56,559 nucleotides of DNA from Verrucomicrobiota bacterium (GCA_004294095.1 RDZR01000036.1:1-56559); one strand, 5' to 3'. Numbered from the stretch's first letter, positions 27,740 through 37,529 are shown. A program made the numbers and translations. The notes: generated from the letters alone by a model not told the origin.

Positions 27740-28558
27740 CTAACAGAGACGCACCATGTCTTTGATGAATTGCCACCAGAGAAAAAGCATGCCGCGTTTG
27801 GAATACTGGAAATGGCCGTCGTGAGTTAATTCGATGATGCCGGATTGAATATTGTGGTTCATCTGATCGCGCATTTCACGGTCCACGCCATTTTCCAACT
27901 CACTCGGATCTGGAATGAGAAGCTCTGTGATTGGCACTGCCATTTTCGCGAGATAGTCTTGGTGGTCTTTGAGAATTTGATGGAAGCAGCTCCGCTCACA
28001 CGGGACATGATTCCATTTCACATGCGGTGGGCAACGCAGCGCAGGAGAAAATGGGAAATTCGTCGTCCGCCAAATCCGCCCGTGTTGGTCGTGAGATGTG
28101 ACGGAAATGAAAGCGAATGCCACATTTCCCTGCTCACAGAGGCAAACGGATGAAACTGCGCGTTCTTCCGGATTCCAAAACAATCTGAAATGCTGCTTCA
28201 TCCCAGCCCATTCCCAGCCACAATCCGAGACGTGCTCAAAACCCGCATCTTCCATCGCAGCCGCCGCTTCCGTGGCATTTGGAAAAAATGACGGATTGGG
28301 AAGATCTCGATCTTTCAGCCGATTATTCAGCGGCAGGCGCATCACACGCACGCGGCCTAACAAATCGACCCACGGCAGGAAAAACCACAGAAGAGCCCCA
28401 AGAATACCGGCAATGATGCTATCTGTTAGAAAATAAAAACCGAAAAAACTGGCCACCAGCATCAGGATCGCGCCGAGTTTGCGCAGGTGACTTGACCGAG
28501 CAGATCGCAGTGCAATCGCCAATACGACCATGCCAATAATCAAAAGGATTTCTCGCAT
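27740..28558 (-). CDS. Hypothetical membrane-anchored protein
   Basis: Not recognised. The 272-residue protein has two or three N-terminal membrane helices (ILLIIGMVVLAIALR, GAILMLVASFFGFYFLTD and IIAGILGALLWFFLPWVDLLG) and a cytoplasmic or periplasmic domain of about 190 residues. That domain has NATEAAAAMEDAGFEHVSDCGWEW, FISVTSHDQHG and a repeat-like ending. It is the last gene of a minus-strand run below the MYG1-like gene, about 90 bases away, and is convergent with uppP. Confidence 0.65.
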   Translation of the reverse strand: MREILLIIGMVVLAIALRSARSSHLRKLGAILMLVASFFGFYFLTDSIIAGILGALLWFFLPWVDLLGRVRVMRLPLNNRLKDRDLPNPSFFPNATEAAAAMEDAGFEHVSDCGWEWAGMKQHFRLFWNPEERAVSSVCLCEQGNVAFAFISVTSHDQHGRIWRTTNFPFSPALRCPPHVKWNHVPCERSCFHQILKDHQDYLAKMAVPITELLIPDPSELENGVDREMRDQMNHNIQSGIIELTHDGHFQYSKRGMLFLWWQFIKDMVRLC

Positions 28559-28646
28559 CAGATCATTCCTTGGTGAAGGTGATTAAAAATCATGAAGCAT
28601 CAATGCTCCTGTTTGATAAATCGCGCAAGAGGTTGTTTTTCGCCGC

Positions 28647-29522
28647 TCAGAATTTCGGCACCCACGCATCAGCGAGTAGTTCGCGCAATCGCAGAGGATC
28701 GGTCGCTGAGGTTTTGGCGACAAATCCCCGGGCGTGGGCGAAGTGCACGTCTTCGCAATCCGCGATTCTCGTGAAGTCGAGTTGTGGATGATCCATGTAG
28801 CGTGATAAGGCATAGCCACCTCCACGCCGGTCCCCATACACACAAGCAGCCACCGCCGAGCTGTCTTTTCGCCTGCCTAAAAATTTTGCCATCGCGGTGG
28901 ATTGCTCCTGCTCGGGATCCGCCGCGTCTCGTGGTAAAAATAACACCTCAAATAACTCACCTCGTGCCTCGATTTCCCAAATCTCACTCGCGGATGAAAT
29001 CCACTCGAGCTGGGTGCGTTGTGAAATTAAATACGCTTTGAGATCCTCTCCCACCCAACGCATGATTTCCCACAGCGGATCGCCCGGTAAAATCTCTCGC
29101 TGCTTGCTAAAACGCCGCAGCAACGTGCCGTCGATCGGCGAATAGAGCTTAAAAACGGCATCGCGAGGGATGCCTAAGCGCCGCGCCGTCTCAATTGGAC
29201 CAAGCGTATCGAACCACTCCGCAGGTTCCAACCAATCGCAAAAATCTCTCGCTTCCTCATAAAGCCCGAAGTGCTGCAATACCAAACTCAGCGAACACAG
29301 CGGCGGATGATCCGATGGAAATTGATGATGATCAAAATTCCCTAACTCAGGAACGTGTTCATGGCCGACATCGACGACTGCGATGTTCGGGTCTGTTAGA
29401 TCCTCTGCCGTCGGTTCCCGCCGCGAGATCACAACCGGCGCGTAAGCTAGCAGAAAACAACACGCGAGAAATTCATCCTTATGAGCACCGCCCGGATGTG
29501 TTAGAATAGAAGAAAATGGCAT
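28647..29522 (-). CDS. MYG1/UPF0160 family protein (DHH-like metal-dependent hydrolase)
   Basis: The start of the 291-residue protein, ILTHPGGAHKDEFLACCFLL, and the following VVDVGHEHVPELGNFDHHQF contain the His/Asp metal-binding pattern of MYG1-type proteins. These are related to DHH phosphoesterases and reported to be nucleases in eukaryotes. Later YEEARDFCDWLEPAEWFDTLGP also fits. The bacterial function is not settled. The gene lies 30 bases downstream of an unknown gene that itself follows nrdR, so all three may be co-transcribed. Confidence 0.8.
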   Translation of the reverse strand: MPFSSILTHPGGAHKDEFLACCFLLAYAPVVISRREPTAEDLTDPNIAVVDVGHEHVPELGNFDHHQFPSDHPPLCSLSLVLQHFGLYEEARDFCDWLEPAEWFDTLGPIETARRLGIPRDAVFKLYSPIDGTLLRRFSKQREILPGDPLWEIMRWVGEDLKAYLISQRTQLEWISSASEIWEIEARGELFEVLFLPRDAADPEQEQSTAMAKFLGRRKDSSAVAACVYGDRRGGGYALSRYMDHPQLDFTRIADCEDVHFAHARGFVAKTSATDPLRLRELLADAWVPKF

Positions 29523-29552
29523 TTCAAAAATAAATTTTGGCTATCTAACAGA

Positions 29553-30098
29553 TCATGGGCAAGCGACGGCGAGCACTTCTTGCCCCCAAGCGGAAATGAA
29601 TAATTCAATTTCACCGGCGAGCTTTTCACATTGTGAATTCCACTTGTTAGAGCCACGTAGGATTTGCGCGGACTCATTGATGCCGATGAAGCGAAGTTCC
29701 TCCGCACCCGCTGCTTTGAGCGCTTCAAGCTCAGCCCGCAGATTGGTGAAAAATGCGAGCTCGAATCCATTTCCGGCCTCCATCGCTGGCCTCACCAAAG
29801 AGATCGTGATCGGCGGTGGGATTTGGCGTAAATGTTGAGCAATCGCTTCATAACCGATTTGAATCAACATTTTGCGAATTCTCTCATAGAGGCTCGCAAG
29901 CGGCAGCATTTGTAACGAGCAACGTTTTTCCAGATATTCTGCAATTCCTTGGCGGATGTCCGATACGAATGGGAAATCTTCAAGCCCCGCATCGCTCGCG
30001 GCGCGTTGTAGCGGCACATCCAACCACGCCACATCATACTCGATCACTTGGTGATGACCAATTTGCAGTGCCGGACGATTGCCGATGAGTGAAATCAA
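29553..30098 (-). CDS. Hypothetical protein downstream of nrdR
   Basis: Not recognised. The 181-residue product is soluble. The passage LPLASLYERIRKMLIQIGYEAIAQHL near residues 66-90 faintly resembles the helices of the ATP-cone domain found in NrdR and ribonucleotide reductases. The second half is helical with LRAELEALKAAGAEELRFIGINES. The start is a TTG at 30098; a stop lies just upstream and no ATG or GTG is better placed. It starts 29 bases after nrdR, so co-expression is likely. A link to nucleotide-level control would be speculation. Confidence 0.6.
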   Translation of the reverse strand: MISLIGNRPALQIGHHQVIEYDVAWLDVPLQRAASDAGLEDFPFVSDIRQGIAEYLEKRCSLQMLPLASLYERIRKMLIQIGYEAIAQHLRQIPPPITISLVRPAMEAGNGFELAFFTNLRAELEALKAAGAEELRFIGINESAQILRGSNKWNSQCEKLAGEIELFISAWGQEVLAVACP

Positions 30099-30127
30099 AA
30101 TAGTCTAAAAATTGGAGTCGATTTCGA

Positions 30128-30622
30128 TCAGTTATCTTTGAATAAGCGCCGTTGGTAGGGATCTCTCGCTGCTCGCCGAGCCAATGCTTGGATTTCCCCA
30201 ATAAATTCGTTCACATCCTCAAATTGCCGATAGACCGAAACGTAGCGCACGTAGGCGACGGGATCGATCTGATACAACTTGTCCATCACTTTGCTGCCGA
30301 TGAGTGAAGAAGGCACTTCGCTGTGATGGTCCTTGTGCAGCTCTGATAGAATTTCTTCCACCGCACGATCTAACCGATCCATCGCCACCGGGCGCTTCTC
30401 GCACGCTTTGGCCAGGCCGTTCATGATCTTCTCGCGGTTGATCGATTCGCGCGTGCCATCGCGCTTGATGACTCGTAGCTCGGTGCGCTCGATTTGCTCG
30501 TAAGTCGTGTAGCGGTAGCCGCAGGCAAGGCACTCGCGCCGCCGCCGGATGGACGTGCCATCTTTCGAGCTGCGTGAATCGAGCACTTTGTCTTTGAGAG
30601 ATCCACAATTGACGCAACGCAT
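30128..30622 (-). CDS. nrdR: Transcriptional repressor NrdR
   Basis: NrdR represses ribonucleotide reductase genes according to the ATP/dATP bound. Starting at the ATG at 30622, the 164-residue product opens with the zinc ribbon MRCVNCGS and then ECLACGYRYTTYE (two CxxC pairs). The ATP-cone follows: VIKRDGTRESINREKIMNGLAKACEKRPV, then VMDKLYQIDPVAYVRYVSVYRQF. All family features are present. An upstream in-frame ATG at 30658 would add twelve residues before the zinc ribbon that the family lacks. No nrd gene lies in the window. Confidence 0.95.
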   Translation of the reverse strand: MRCVNCGSLKDKVLDSRSSKDGTSIRRRRECLACGYRYTTYEQIERTELRVIKRDGTRESINREKIMNGLAKACEKRPVAMDRLDRAVEEILSELHKDHHSEVPSSLIGSKVMDKLYQIDPVAYVRYVSVYRQFEDVNEFIGEIQALARRAARDPYQRRLFKDN

Positions 30623-30787
30623 GGTGATGAAATCGGTGAACATCCCGATCCTGCACACACATCTTGTAGGGTCAAATAAAAAACTACGGCATATTTAGTA
30701 ATAAAAACAAATGGTCGGGTTCGCCAAATTGATTTTTCAAAAAAACTTCACGATTTGATAAGATGAAATTTCTCAGCCTAGCGCGGA

Positions 30788-31399
30788 TTACTTCGCGGCT
30801 TTGGTGGCTTTTTTTACGGCGCGTTCTTCGAGAATCCCGCTGATAAAGATCATGCCGGCAGCGATGCAGATGCAAGAATCCGCGACGTTAAAGGCGGGCC
30901 ACCAACCACCGCTGCTCGGCACCAATCGATCGTATAATGGTAGTTTAACCGCAACGAAATCGACCACGTATCCTTCGCACAAGCGATGCCAAAAACTCAT
31001 ATGACGGAAATCTTCTAACAAAAATCCTTGGATCAATCTATCAGTTAGATTGCCGAAGATGCCACATAGCAAAAGTGCGATGGCCACGTGTGATAGGCGC
31101 GAAGTGAAGACACCCTTTTTCCAAAAAATTCGGATCATGATGAGTGCTAAAATTGGCACACATAAAAAAACAATCGGAGCCCAAGCCGTGCCATTGCCGA
31201 GGCCGAAGGCGACTCCTTGGTTATGCACTCGCACCCAGTGGAAGACATTTTCGATGATCGGCCAGTGGTAAGCATCTGGCGACCACGGCGGAGGGAAATT
31301 GTGGATCGTCCAAAATTTACTGATTTGATCTAACACATACAGCGGAAGTGTTAGACAAAGCAGCAGTTTGAGTAAAGAAGGAGAGTTGGCTGATGGCAT
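30788..31399 (-). CDS. lspA: Lipoprotein signal peptidase (signal peptidase II)
   Basis: LspA cleaves the signal peptide of diacylglyceryl-prolipoproteins in the inner membrane. This 203-residue copy has the four membrane helices, VRVHNQGVAFGLGNG, GNLTDRL with one catalytic Asp, and FNVADSCI with the other. It starts about 15 bases below clpC on the same strand, so it may be the last gene of the mcsA-mcsB-clpC transcript. Lipoproteins it could process are encoded at 3995 and 48986. A pair of GTTAGA motifs forms an eight-base inverted repeat inside it at 31329-31355. Confidence 0.93.
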   Translation of the reverse strand: MPSANSPSLLKLLLCLTLPLYVLDQISKFWTIHNFPPPWSPDAYHWPIIENVFHWVRVHNQGVAFGLGNGTAWAPIVFLCVPILALIMIRIFWKKGVFTSRLSHVAIALLLCGIFGNLTDRLIQGFLLEDFRHMSFWHRLCEGYVVDFVAVKLPLYDRLVPSSGGWWPAFNVADSCICIAAGMIFISGILEERAVKKATKAAK

Positions 31400-31413
31400 G
31401 GATGCAGTGCAGC

Positions 31414-33948
31414 TCAGACGCTTAACTCTTCGTGCGATTCTGGATGGCTGGAAACAAACTCCAACTCATCAACATCCGGCTTTTTGATCACATGCACCTT
31501 GCCGCCTGGCTTGACATCACCACGGAGGAGTGACTCTGAAAGTGGGTCTTCTAACAGCCGCTCGACTGCTCTGCGCATCGGCCGCGCGCCGTAAGCAGGA
31601 TCGAATCCTTTGATGGCGAGAAGTTCGCGCGCGCTTTCTTCCAAGGTGAGATGAATGTTTTTTTCGCTGAGTCGTTTGACGAGTTTGGCAACCTCGAGAT
31701 CGACGATTTGATTGAGATCGCCTTTTTCTAACATGTGAAAGACGACTAACTCATCAAGGCGATTGAGGAATTCCGGTTTGAAGTAGTGTTTGGTCTCTTC
31801 GAGGATCTTGTCCTTCATGCCTTGGAAGTCCGCCTGATCTTCAGTCATCGCGCCGAATCCAAGTGAGGTTTGGCGCTTGATCGTCGAAGCACCGACGTTG
31901 GATGTCATGATGATGATCGTATTGCGGAAATCGATCTTGCGGCCGAGCGAATCGGTGACGGTGCCTTCTTCCAAAATTTGTAACAAAAGATTCATCACAT
32001 CTGGATGAGCCTTTTCCACTTCGTCAAACAGCACGACCGAGTAGGGGCGGCGGCGCACCGCTTCGGAAAGCTGGCCACCTTCTTCGTAGCCCACGTAGCC
32101 CGGAGGCGAACCAATCAGGCGGCTGGCCGTGAATTTTTCCATGTATTCAGACATGTCGATTTGAATCAACGATTCGGGATCGCCAAACATGAATTCTGCT
32201 AGATTGCGGGCGAGATACGTTTTGCCGACACCGGTGGGGCCGAGGAAAAGGAATGAACCGATCGGGCGGCGCGGATCTTTGAGATCGGCACGCGAGCGGC
32301 GCAGTGCTTTGGAAATGGCAATGACGGCTTCGTTTTGCCCAATCACGCGGCTTTGCAGCTCGCCTTCCATTTTGAGCAATTTTTCTGCCTCTTTTTCTTC
32401 CATCCGTTGGAGCGGCACGCCGGTCCATTTGGAAACGACGGTCATGATATCATCATCTGAAATGGTGACGATGGTTTCTTCGGATGAGATGCGCCATGAT
32501 TTGAGCGTCTCATCCAATGTTTTTTTCGCCTGCTTTTCGTCATCGCGCAGAGCGGCGGCTTTTTCAAAATTTTGCTCAGAAATGGCTGCCACTTTTTCGC
32601 GGTTGATTTGCACGATGCTCGCTTCGAGCTCCTTGATCACGGGTGGGCGCGTGAGCGTGCCGATGCGTGCGCGGGCACCGGCTTCATCTAACACATCGAT
32701 CGCTTTGTCTGGCAAAAAGCGGGCTGTTAGATAGCGCGAGGTGAGCTTGACTGCTGCCTCGATCGCTTCTGGGGTGTAGCGCGCTTTGTGGTGAGATTCA
32801 TATTTTTCCTGTAAGCCTTGCAAAATTTGGATGGCATCGTTGACCGATGGTTCATCGACTTTGACTTGTTGGAAACGACGCTCGAGCGCGGAATCCTTTT
32901 CGATGTATTTGCGATATTCGTTGAGAGTGGTGGCACCGATGCATTGCAGTTCCGCGCGGCTGAGTGCCGGCTTGATGATGTTAGAAGCATCCATCGCGCC
33001 CTCGGCCGAGCCTGCGCCGACGATTGTGTGCAACTCATCAATGAACAAAATCACGTTCTTCACCTTGCGGATTTCATCCATCACCGCCTTGATGCGTTCT
33101 TCAAATTGGCCGCGGTATTTGGTGCCGGCGACCATCAGTGCGAGATCGAGGGTAATGACTTTTTTATTGCGAAGAATTTCCGGCACGTTGCCCGAGGCGA
33201 TTTCTTGAGCGAGCCCTTCGACGATCGCCGTTTTCCCCACGCCAGCTTCGCCGATGAGCACCGGATTGTTCTTCGTGCGGCGGCAAAGAATTTGAATTAC
33301 ACGTTCAATTTCACTGACGCGCCCGATCACTGGATCCAAGCCGCCATCGCGGGCGACTTTGGTAAGATCGCGGCCAAATGCTTTGAGCGCCGGAGTTTTG
33401 GTTTTTCCTTCGCCTTCTTGTTGAGCGGCGGCTGGTTCAGATTCTTCTTCAAAAATAGCATCGTCGCCGTCATCTTCGTCTTCTTCGCTCTCGTCGGAAT
33501 CTTCGGGAGAAAAGTTAGGATCAATTTCTGCTAGAATTTCATTGCGTGTGCGCTGGATATCCACATCCAAGCTCTTCAGCACGCGAGCTGCCACGCCTTC
33601 CCCCTCGCGCAACAAGCCGAGAAGCAAGTGCTCAGTGCCGACGTAGGAATGGTTGAGGGATTTCGCTTCTTTATTGGCAAGGGCGAGAACCTTTTTCACG
33701 CGGGGCGTGTAGGGAATATTGCCGCCCGTTTTTTGGGGTGGGCCGGAGCCGACTTCCTTTTCCACTTCGACGCGCACGGCTTCCAGTTCGAGGCCCATGC
33801 GTTCTAACACATTTACGGCGACGCCTTGGCCCAGCTTGATCAGGCCGAGCAGAAGGTGCTCTGTGCCCAAATAGGAATGGTTGAATCGCTCGGCCTCTTT
33901 GCGAGCAAGAGCTAAGACTTGTTGGGCGCGTGGGGTAAAGTTATTCAT
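31414..33948 (-). CDS. clpC: ATP-dependent Clp protease ATP-binding subunit ClpC
   Basis: This is an 844-residue HSP100 unfoldase. It has two N-terminal ClpN repeats (1-145; [15 protein letters not shown] and [15 protein letters not shown]) and a very acidic linker (about 150-180). The first AAA+ domain carries GEAGVGKTA and is followed by a middle UVR-type helix ([16 protein letters not shown]). The second AAA+ domain carries GPTGVGKTY. ClpC feeds proteins, including arginine-phosphorylated ones, to ClpP. The gene overlaps the end of mcsB by eight bases and follows mcsA-mcsB as in Firmicutes, but no ctsR gene is present at the head of the operon. ClpP is not in the window. Confidence 0.95.
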   Translation of the reverse strand: MNNFTPRAQQVLALARKEAERFNHSYLGTEHLLLGLIKLGQGVAVNVLERMGLELEAVRVEVEKEVGSGPPQKTGGNIPYTPRVKKVLALANKEAKSLNHSYVGTEHLLLGLLREGEGVAARVLKSLDVDIQRTRNEILAEIDPNFSPEDSDESEEDEDDGDDAIFEEESEPAAAQQEGEGKTKTPALKAFGRDLTKVARDGGLDPVIGRVSEIERVIQILCRRTKNNPVLIGEAGVGKTAIVEGLAQEIASGNVPEILRNKKVITLDLALMVAGTKYRGQFEERIKAVMDEIRKVKNVILFIDELHTIVGAGSAEGAMDASNIIKPALSRAELQCIGATTLNEYRKYIEKDSALERRFQQVKVDEPSVNDAIQILQGLQEKYESHHKARYTPEAIEAAVKLTSRYLTARFLPDKAIDVLDEAGARARIGTLTRPPVIKELEASIVQINREKVAAISEQNFEKAAALRDDEKQAKKTLDETLKSWRISSEETIVTISDDDIMTVVSKWTGVPLQRMEEKEAEKLLKMEGELQSRVIGQNEAVIAISKALRRSRADLKDPRRPIGSFLFLGPTGVGKTYLARNLAEFMFGDPESLIQIDMSEYMEKFTASRLIGSPPGYVGYEEGGQLSEAVRRRPYSVVLFDEVEKAHPDVMNLLLQILEEGTVTDSLGRKIDFRNTIIIMTSNVGASTIKRQTSLGFGAMTEDQADFQGMKDKILEETKHYFKPEFLNRLDELVVFHMLEKGDLNQIVDLEVAKLVKRLSEKNIHLTLEESARELLAIKGFDPAYGARPMRRAVERLLEDPLSESLLRGDVKPGGKVHVIKKPDVDELEFVSSHPESHEELSV

Positions 33949-35071
33949 GGCTGCTTGGGTGGTCGGAATTCGAGGGTTTTTCCTCTGGTGCTATGTGACT
34001 AATATGTGGGGATTCCAAAGAATGCAAACGGGCACGTATGATTTCTGCTCGCAAGGCATCTCGCTCATCTGCGCAGAGGGCGCGGGCGGTGGACCACTGC
34101 AAATGCGCGGGTTGTATTTCCATGAAAAGCGCATCGCATAGCGCCGTCGTTTCTTTTGGAAAAATACCAATGCTGCCACCTAGCCTCACCAATGAAAGCA
34201 GGGTAAGTGCCTCTTTGGACTCCATGATGTGGCAATGGCGCAAAATGCCATACGCGCGGCCAATTTTATCCGCGATGAACTGCGGCCGGTCATCTAACAA
34301 CTTTTCGCGAGCATTCGCCTCGTGACGGGCGACTTGTTTGATCACACGTTCTAGCCGCTGGATGATGTATTCTTCGCTTTCGCCTAATGTCGATTGATTG
34401 GAAATTTGGAATAAATGCCCGAGTGATTCAGTGCCCTCACCATAGATGCCACGGACCGCAAGGCCAATTTTGTTGACCGCTTGAAGCACTTGCTCGAGCT
34501 GCGAGGTGAGTTCCAAAGCTGGCAGATGGAGCATGGAGGAGGCGCGCAAGCCCGTGCCAATATTCGTCGGGCACGTCGTTAAATATCCTAAAGTTGGATC
34601 AAATGCGTAATCGAGTTGATTTTCCAGTTCGGAATCGACGGCTGAGAGTGATTGGAATGCGGCTGTGAGTTGCAAGCCCGGGCGGATCGCTTGCATGCGA
34701 AGATGGTCCTCTTCATTGATCATCAGGCTCAGTGATTGGCGCCGTTCGATGACTGCCGCAGAACCTTCGCCGCGCGCGGCATGCTCGCGTGAGATCAGAT
34801 GGCGCTCGACGAGAATTTGTTTTTGAATCGAGGACAAGCTGCAGAGTTCTTGCGCAAAGCCATCTTTCATCACTGAGAGATTTTCCACGGCGGGGAGCAG
34901 CACACGGAGCGTCTCGCAGCGCTGCTTTGGCTTGGCCCATCCGGGAAAATGATGGCCGCGAATATTGCGCGCCAAGCGGATCCGCGAAGTAAGCACTGCG
35001 CTTTGCTCACCACCATGGCCGGTCATCATCCAATCCGCTGGATGCTTGATGAGTGTGGAAAAGCGCATCAT
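33941..35071 (-). CDS. mcsB: Protein arginine kinase McsB
   Basis: McsB phosphorylates arginine residues on proteins and so marks them for ClpC-ClpP. The 376-residue product has the phosphagen-kinase features [22 protein letters not shown] (the NEEDH loop with catalytic Glu) and [13 protein letters not shown] (catalytic Cys). The start is the ATG at 35071 (35068 is an equal alternative), five bases after the mcsA stop. A GTG further upstream would overlap mcsA. The gene sits between mcsA and clpC, as expected for the system. Confidence 0.93.
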   Translation of the reverse strand: MMRFSTLIKHPADWMMTGHGGEQSAVLTSRIRLARNIRGHHFPGWAKPKQRCETLRVLLPAVENLSVMKDGFAQELCSLSSIQKQILVERHLISREHAARGEGSAAVIERRQSLSLMINEEDHLRMQAIRPGLQLTAAFQSLSAVDSELENQLDYAFDPTLGYLTTCPTNIGTGLRASSMLHLPALELTSQLEQVLQAVNKIGLAVRGIYGEGTESLGHLFQISNQSTLGESEEYIIQRLERVIKQVARHEANAREKLLDDRPQFIADKIGRAYGILRHCHIMESKEALTLLSLVRLGGSIGIFPKETTALCDALFMEIQPAHLQWSTARALCADERDALRAEIIRARLHSLESPHISHIAPEEKPSNSDHPSSHE

Positions 35072-35075
35072 GATT

Positions 35076-35582
35076 TTAGTGGGTGGCGGTTTGATCGAGC
35101 TCCCGCATTTGATCGCGGATTGCGGCGGCTTCCTCGTAACTCTCCTCGGCAATGGCCGTTTCCAGTTTGCGGCTTAAATCATCAATGCGTTGTTGGCGGT
35201 ATTGGCGAGCCACTTGGCCAGCAGGTGCTTTGCCTTGGTGGGTCGTGCCTTGATGCATGCCACGCAACATCTGGGTGACTTCTGTGCCGAAGATTTGGTA
35301 GCAATCCCCACAGCCAAAGCGGCGGATCTGCTTCAAACTCTCGATCGTAAATCCGCAGGTCGGGCAGGCTTTGACAGAATTTTTTTTGCTAGGCTGATTG
35401 CCGGGTTGCATGGCTTGAAAATTGGTGCCTCCTAACAACAAATCTGCAAGCGAGAAACCTGTCGGATCCGTGACTCCTCGTTCTTGCGCGCAGGCTTCGC
35501 ACAAGCATACTTTTTTGACCACCCCTTCGACGAGTTGGGTCAAAAAGACAGTCGCGTTCTCCGAGCAAAAGTCACATTTCAT
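35076..35582 (-). CDS. mcsA: McsA-like zinc protein with UVR domain, activator of McsB
   Basis: The 168-residue protein has paired zinc-binding cysteines (CDFCSE, CLCEACAQE, then CPTCGFT and FGCGDCY) and ends with a UVR motif (RKLETAIAEESYEEAAAIRDQMRELD). This is the layout of McsA, which activates the arginine kinase McsB. The order mcsA-mcsB-clpC with minimal spacing supports the call. The CtsR repressor that normally precedes mcsA in Firmicutes is missing, so regulation must be different here. Confidence 0.92.
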   Translation of the reverse strand: MKCDFCSENATVFLTQLVEGVVKKVCLCEACAQERGVTDPTGFSLADLLLGGTNFQAMQPGNQPSKKNSVKACPTCGFTIESLKQIRRFGCGDCYQIFGTEVTQMLRGMHQGTTHQGKAPAGQVARQYRQQRIDDLSRKLETAIAEESYEEAAAIRDQMRELDQTATH

Positions 35583-35588
35583 GCCATT

Positions 35589-36467
35589 TTATACGTTAGA
35601 AGCAATGGGAGTGCCAGTGCTCATTACAAGTTGATGAAAGGATTCTAAAAATTTCTTGGTCAATGGACCAGGTTTGCCCGTCCCAATCACGCGACGGTCC
35701 AATGAGACGACTGGAATGACTTCCGCCGCGGTGCCTGTTAGAAAACACTCATCCGCGGTAAAAATATCGTAGCGCGTCAATGAGCATTCATGCACCGGCA
35801 CGCCGAGATCTTGTGCCAAATCCATGATCGCATGGCGGGTGATGCCATCCAGCGCGCCATCTTTGATCAGCGGCGTGAGCAGCTTGCCGTCTTTGACCAA
35901 AAATAAATTATCACCTGTGCACTCAGCCACATAGCCTTGCTCATTGAGCATCACGGCTTCCAGTGCGTTGGCCTGTATTGCCTCGACCTTGGCCATGATG
36001 TTGTTGAGATAATTGAGTGACTTCACCTGTGGCATCAATGCGCCCGGCGTTGGCCGACGAGTCGCGCAAGTGATGATGGAGAGGCCTTTTTCATAATGCT
36101 CATCGGGATAAAGTTTAATCGTGGAAGCAATGATGAACATCGATGGCTTCGGGCACAAATAAGGATTCAATCCCAGCTCACCTGGCCCGCGAGTGACCAC
36201 TAAGCGGATGTAGCCATCGGTTAGGCCATTCGCAGCGCACGTTTCGCAAGTGTAGCGGCAAACCTCTTCTTGCGTCCACGGCATATCGATGATGATCGCC
36301 CGTGCGGAATCAAACAAGCGCCGGATGTGTTGCTCCAAACGGAAAATCCTTCCATTGTAAAATCGGATGCCTTCAAAAATGCCATCGCCATACAACAGGC
36401 CGTGATCGAAGACGGAAATTTTCGCCTCAGATTCATCTACTAAGTTACCATCAAGCCATATTTTCAT
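35589..36467 (-). CDS. ilvE: Branched-chain amino acid aminotransferase-like (class IV PLP) enzyme
   Basis: Class IV aminotransferases move amino groups to branched-chain keto acids, with pyridoxal phosphate on a lysine. From the ATG at 36467 the protein has 292 residues: WLDGNLVDESEAKISVFDHGLLYGDGIFEGIRFYNG at the start, then QVKSLNYLNNIMAK with the PLP-binding Lys, EAVMLNEQGYVAECTGDNLFLV, and FLTGTAAEVIPV. This resembles IlvE more than D-amino acid aminotransferase, but the group is difficult to split by eye. Earlier in-frame starts give residues unlike the family. It follows mcsA's upstream side on the same strand, six bases away. Confidence 0.87.
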   Translation of the reverse strand: MKIWLDGNLVDESEAKISVFDHGLLYGDGIFEGIRFYNGRIFRLEQHIRRLFDSARAIIIDMPWTQEEVCRYTCETCAANGLTDGYIRLVVTRGPGELGLNPYLCPKPSMFIIASTIKLYPDEHYEKGLSIITCATRRPTPGALMPQVKSLNYLNNIMAKVEAIQANALEAVMLNEQGYVAECTGDNLFLVKDGKLLTPLIKDGALDGITRHAIMDLAQDLGVPVHECSLTRYDIFTADECFLTGTAAEVIPVVSLDRRVIGTGKPGPLTKKFLESFHQLVMSTGTPIASNV

Positions 36468-36587
36468 GTGTCGTGAGCAACAGCCTAAGTGGATGTGCGC
36501 GGCTGGCAAGCGGGAGATTTGAGATTTATCAGATCGAGTGCTGGCTTGCTTTTGGGTCGGCGCTGTGGCTATCGATGAATCGCAGCA

Positions 36588-37151
36588 ATGGACTTGAATT
36601 TTGGAAATAAAAAAATACTCCGCAACCACATGCGGTGTCTTACCGAGAAATTGCCAGATTCATCGCACGAGGTGGTGGCCGCCATTTCCAAATGGCTCAC
36701 TCAGCATGCGCCGAGTGGGACGATCGCCACCTTCGCCGCATTGCCCGGTGAGCCGGATTTGCGGCCACTGCTGATGTTGCATCCGGAATATCGGTGGGTT
36801 TTCCCGCGTGTGCATGGCGGGGATTTACAGTTCTATCAGGTCAGCTCACTCGCGAGCGATCTGAGCATCGGAGCGTTTGGCGTGGCTGAGCCGAGGCTTG
36901 ATTTGCCGGAGGTGGAAATTTCTAACATTAGTGTGTTTTTATGCCCTGGCCTCGCTTTCGATCCGTGCGGCGGCCGCTTAGGGCGCGGGAAAGGATTTTA
37001 CGATCGTGCATTGGCCGCAGCATCACCACGCGCCATTCGCATCGGTATTTTTTTTCCTGCTCAGCGCGTCGCAGACGCATTCACGGAGCCTCATGATATT
37101 TCCATGCATTGGCTGATCGATGGAGAAACTACTACTCGCGTGGTAGTTTGA
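36588..37151 (+). CDS. 5-formyltetrahydrofolate cyclo-ligase
   Basis: The 187-residue protein shows the family pattern: a basic N-terminus (ILRNHMRCLTEKL), FAALPGEPDLRPLL, YRWVFPRV and the ATP/folate loop LGRGKGFYDRAL near residue 130. The enzyme uses ATP to turn 5-formyl-THF into 5,10-methenyl-THF, which FolD can then use. The gene is the only plus-strand gene in this stretch and runs into apaG on the opposite strand with a 20-base 3' overlap. No 6S RNA, often found next to this gene, is visible upstream. Confidence 0.88.
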   Translation: MDLNFGNKKILRNHMRCLTEKLPDSSHEVVAAISKWLTQHAPSGTIATFAALPGEPDLRPLLMLHPEYRWVFPRVHGGDLQFYQVSSLASDLSIGAFGVAEPRLDLPEVEISNISVFLCPGLAFDPCGGRLGRGKGFYDRALAAASPRAIRIGIFFPAQRVADAFTEPHDISMHWLIDGETTTRVVV

Positions 37152-37515
37152 GCACGAACTGCGGGATCTTTGTGTAAACGCGTTTGCCATCATCCGTCGC
37201 ACCAAAAAAAGCTCCGTAAGCCACCGCATTGCACGCCACCGTGTGGTAGCTGTTATAAGAAAAATGTCCGCCGGGCTCAATCACCGGATATTGGCCAACC
37301 ACTCCATCGCCCTCGACCACCGTCATCTCACCATTTTCTTCCTGAACCAACCACTTGCGGCCACGCAACGTCACTCGCACGTCCGAATCATTATGGATGG
37401 AGATGAAATAGATAAACGGAAATGGCTTCTGTGCAGGCGCGTCCAGCGATGGCATGTAAATCACATCATCCACCACAACACGCAGTCCATCTAACAAATC
37501 AATCGATGCAGACAT
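37132..37515 (-). CDS. apaG: ApaG-like protein (DUF525)
   Basis: The product (127 residues from the ATG at 37515) has the ApaG core FPFIYFISIHNDSDVRVTLRGRKWLVQEENGEMTVVEGDGVVGQYPVIEPGGHFSYNSY in order. This is the fibronectin-like fold seen in bacterial ApaG and in some F-box proteins. ApaG has been linked to cobalt/magnesium effects and to binding of pyrophosphate compounds; its action is not settled. It starts 15 bases after the Fur-family regulator on the same strand, so the two are likely an operon. Confidence 0.88.
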   Translation of the reverse strand: MSASIDLLDGLRVVVDDVIYMPSLDAPAQKPFPFIYFISIHNDSDVRVTLRGRKWLVQEENGEMTVVEGDGVVGQYPVIEPGGHFSYNSYHTVACNAVAYGAFFGATDDGKRVYTKIPQFVLKLPRE

Positions 37516-37529
37516 GAGCGCGGTATTTT

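Noticed and set aside
32818-33534. Long plus-strand open frame (238 codons) antisense to clpC
   Set aside because: It is a shadow of clpC in another frame, rich in His, Phe and Asp from the antisense of conserved codons, with no recognisable domain.
36468-36587. 6S RNA next to the 5-formyl-THF cyclo-ligase gene
   Set aside because: The gap of 120 bases is too short and shows no long hairpin with a central bubble.
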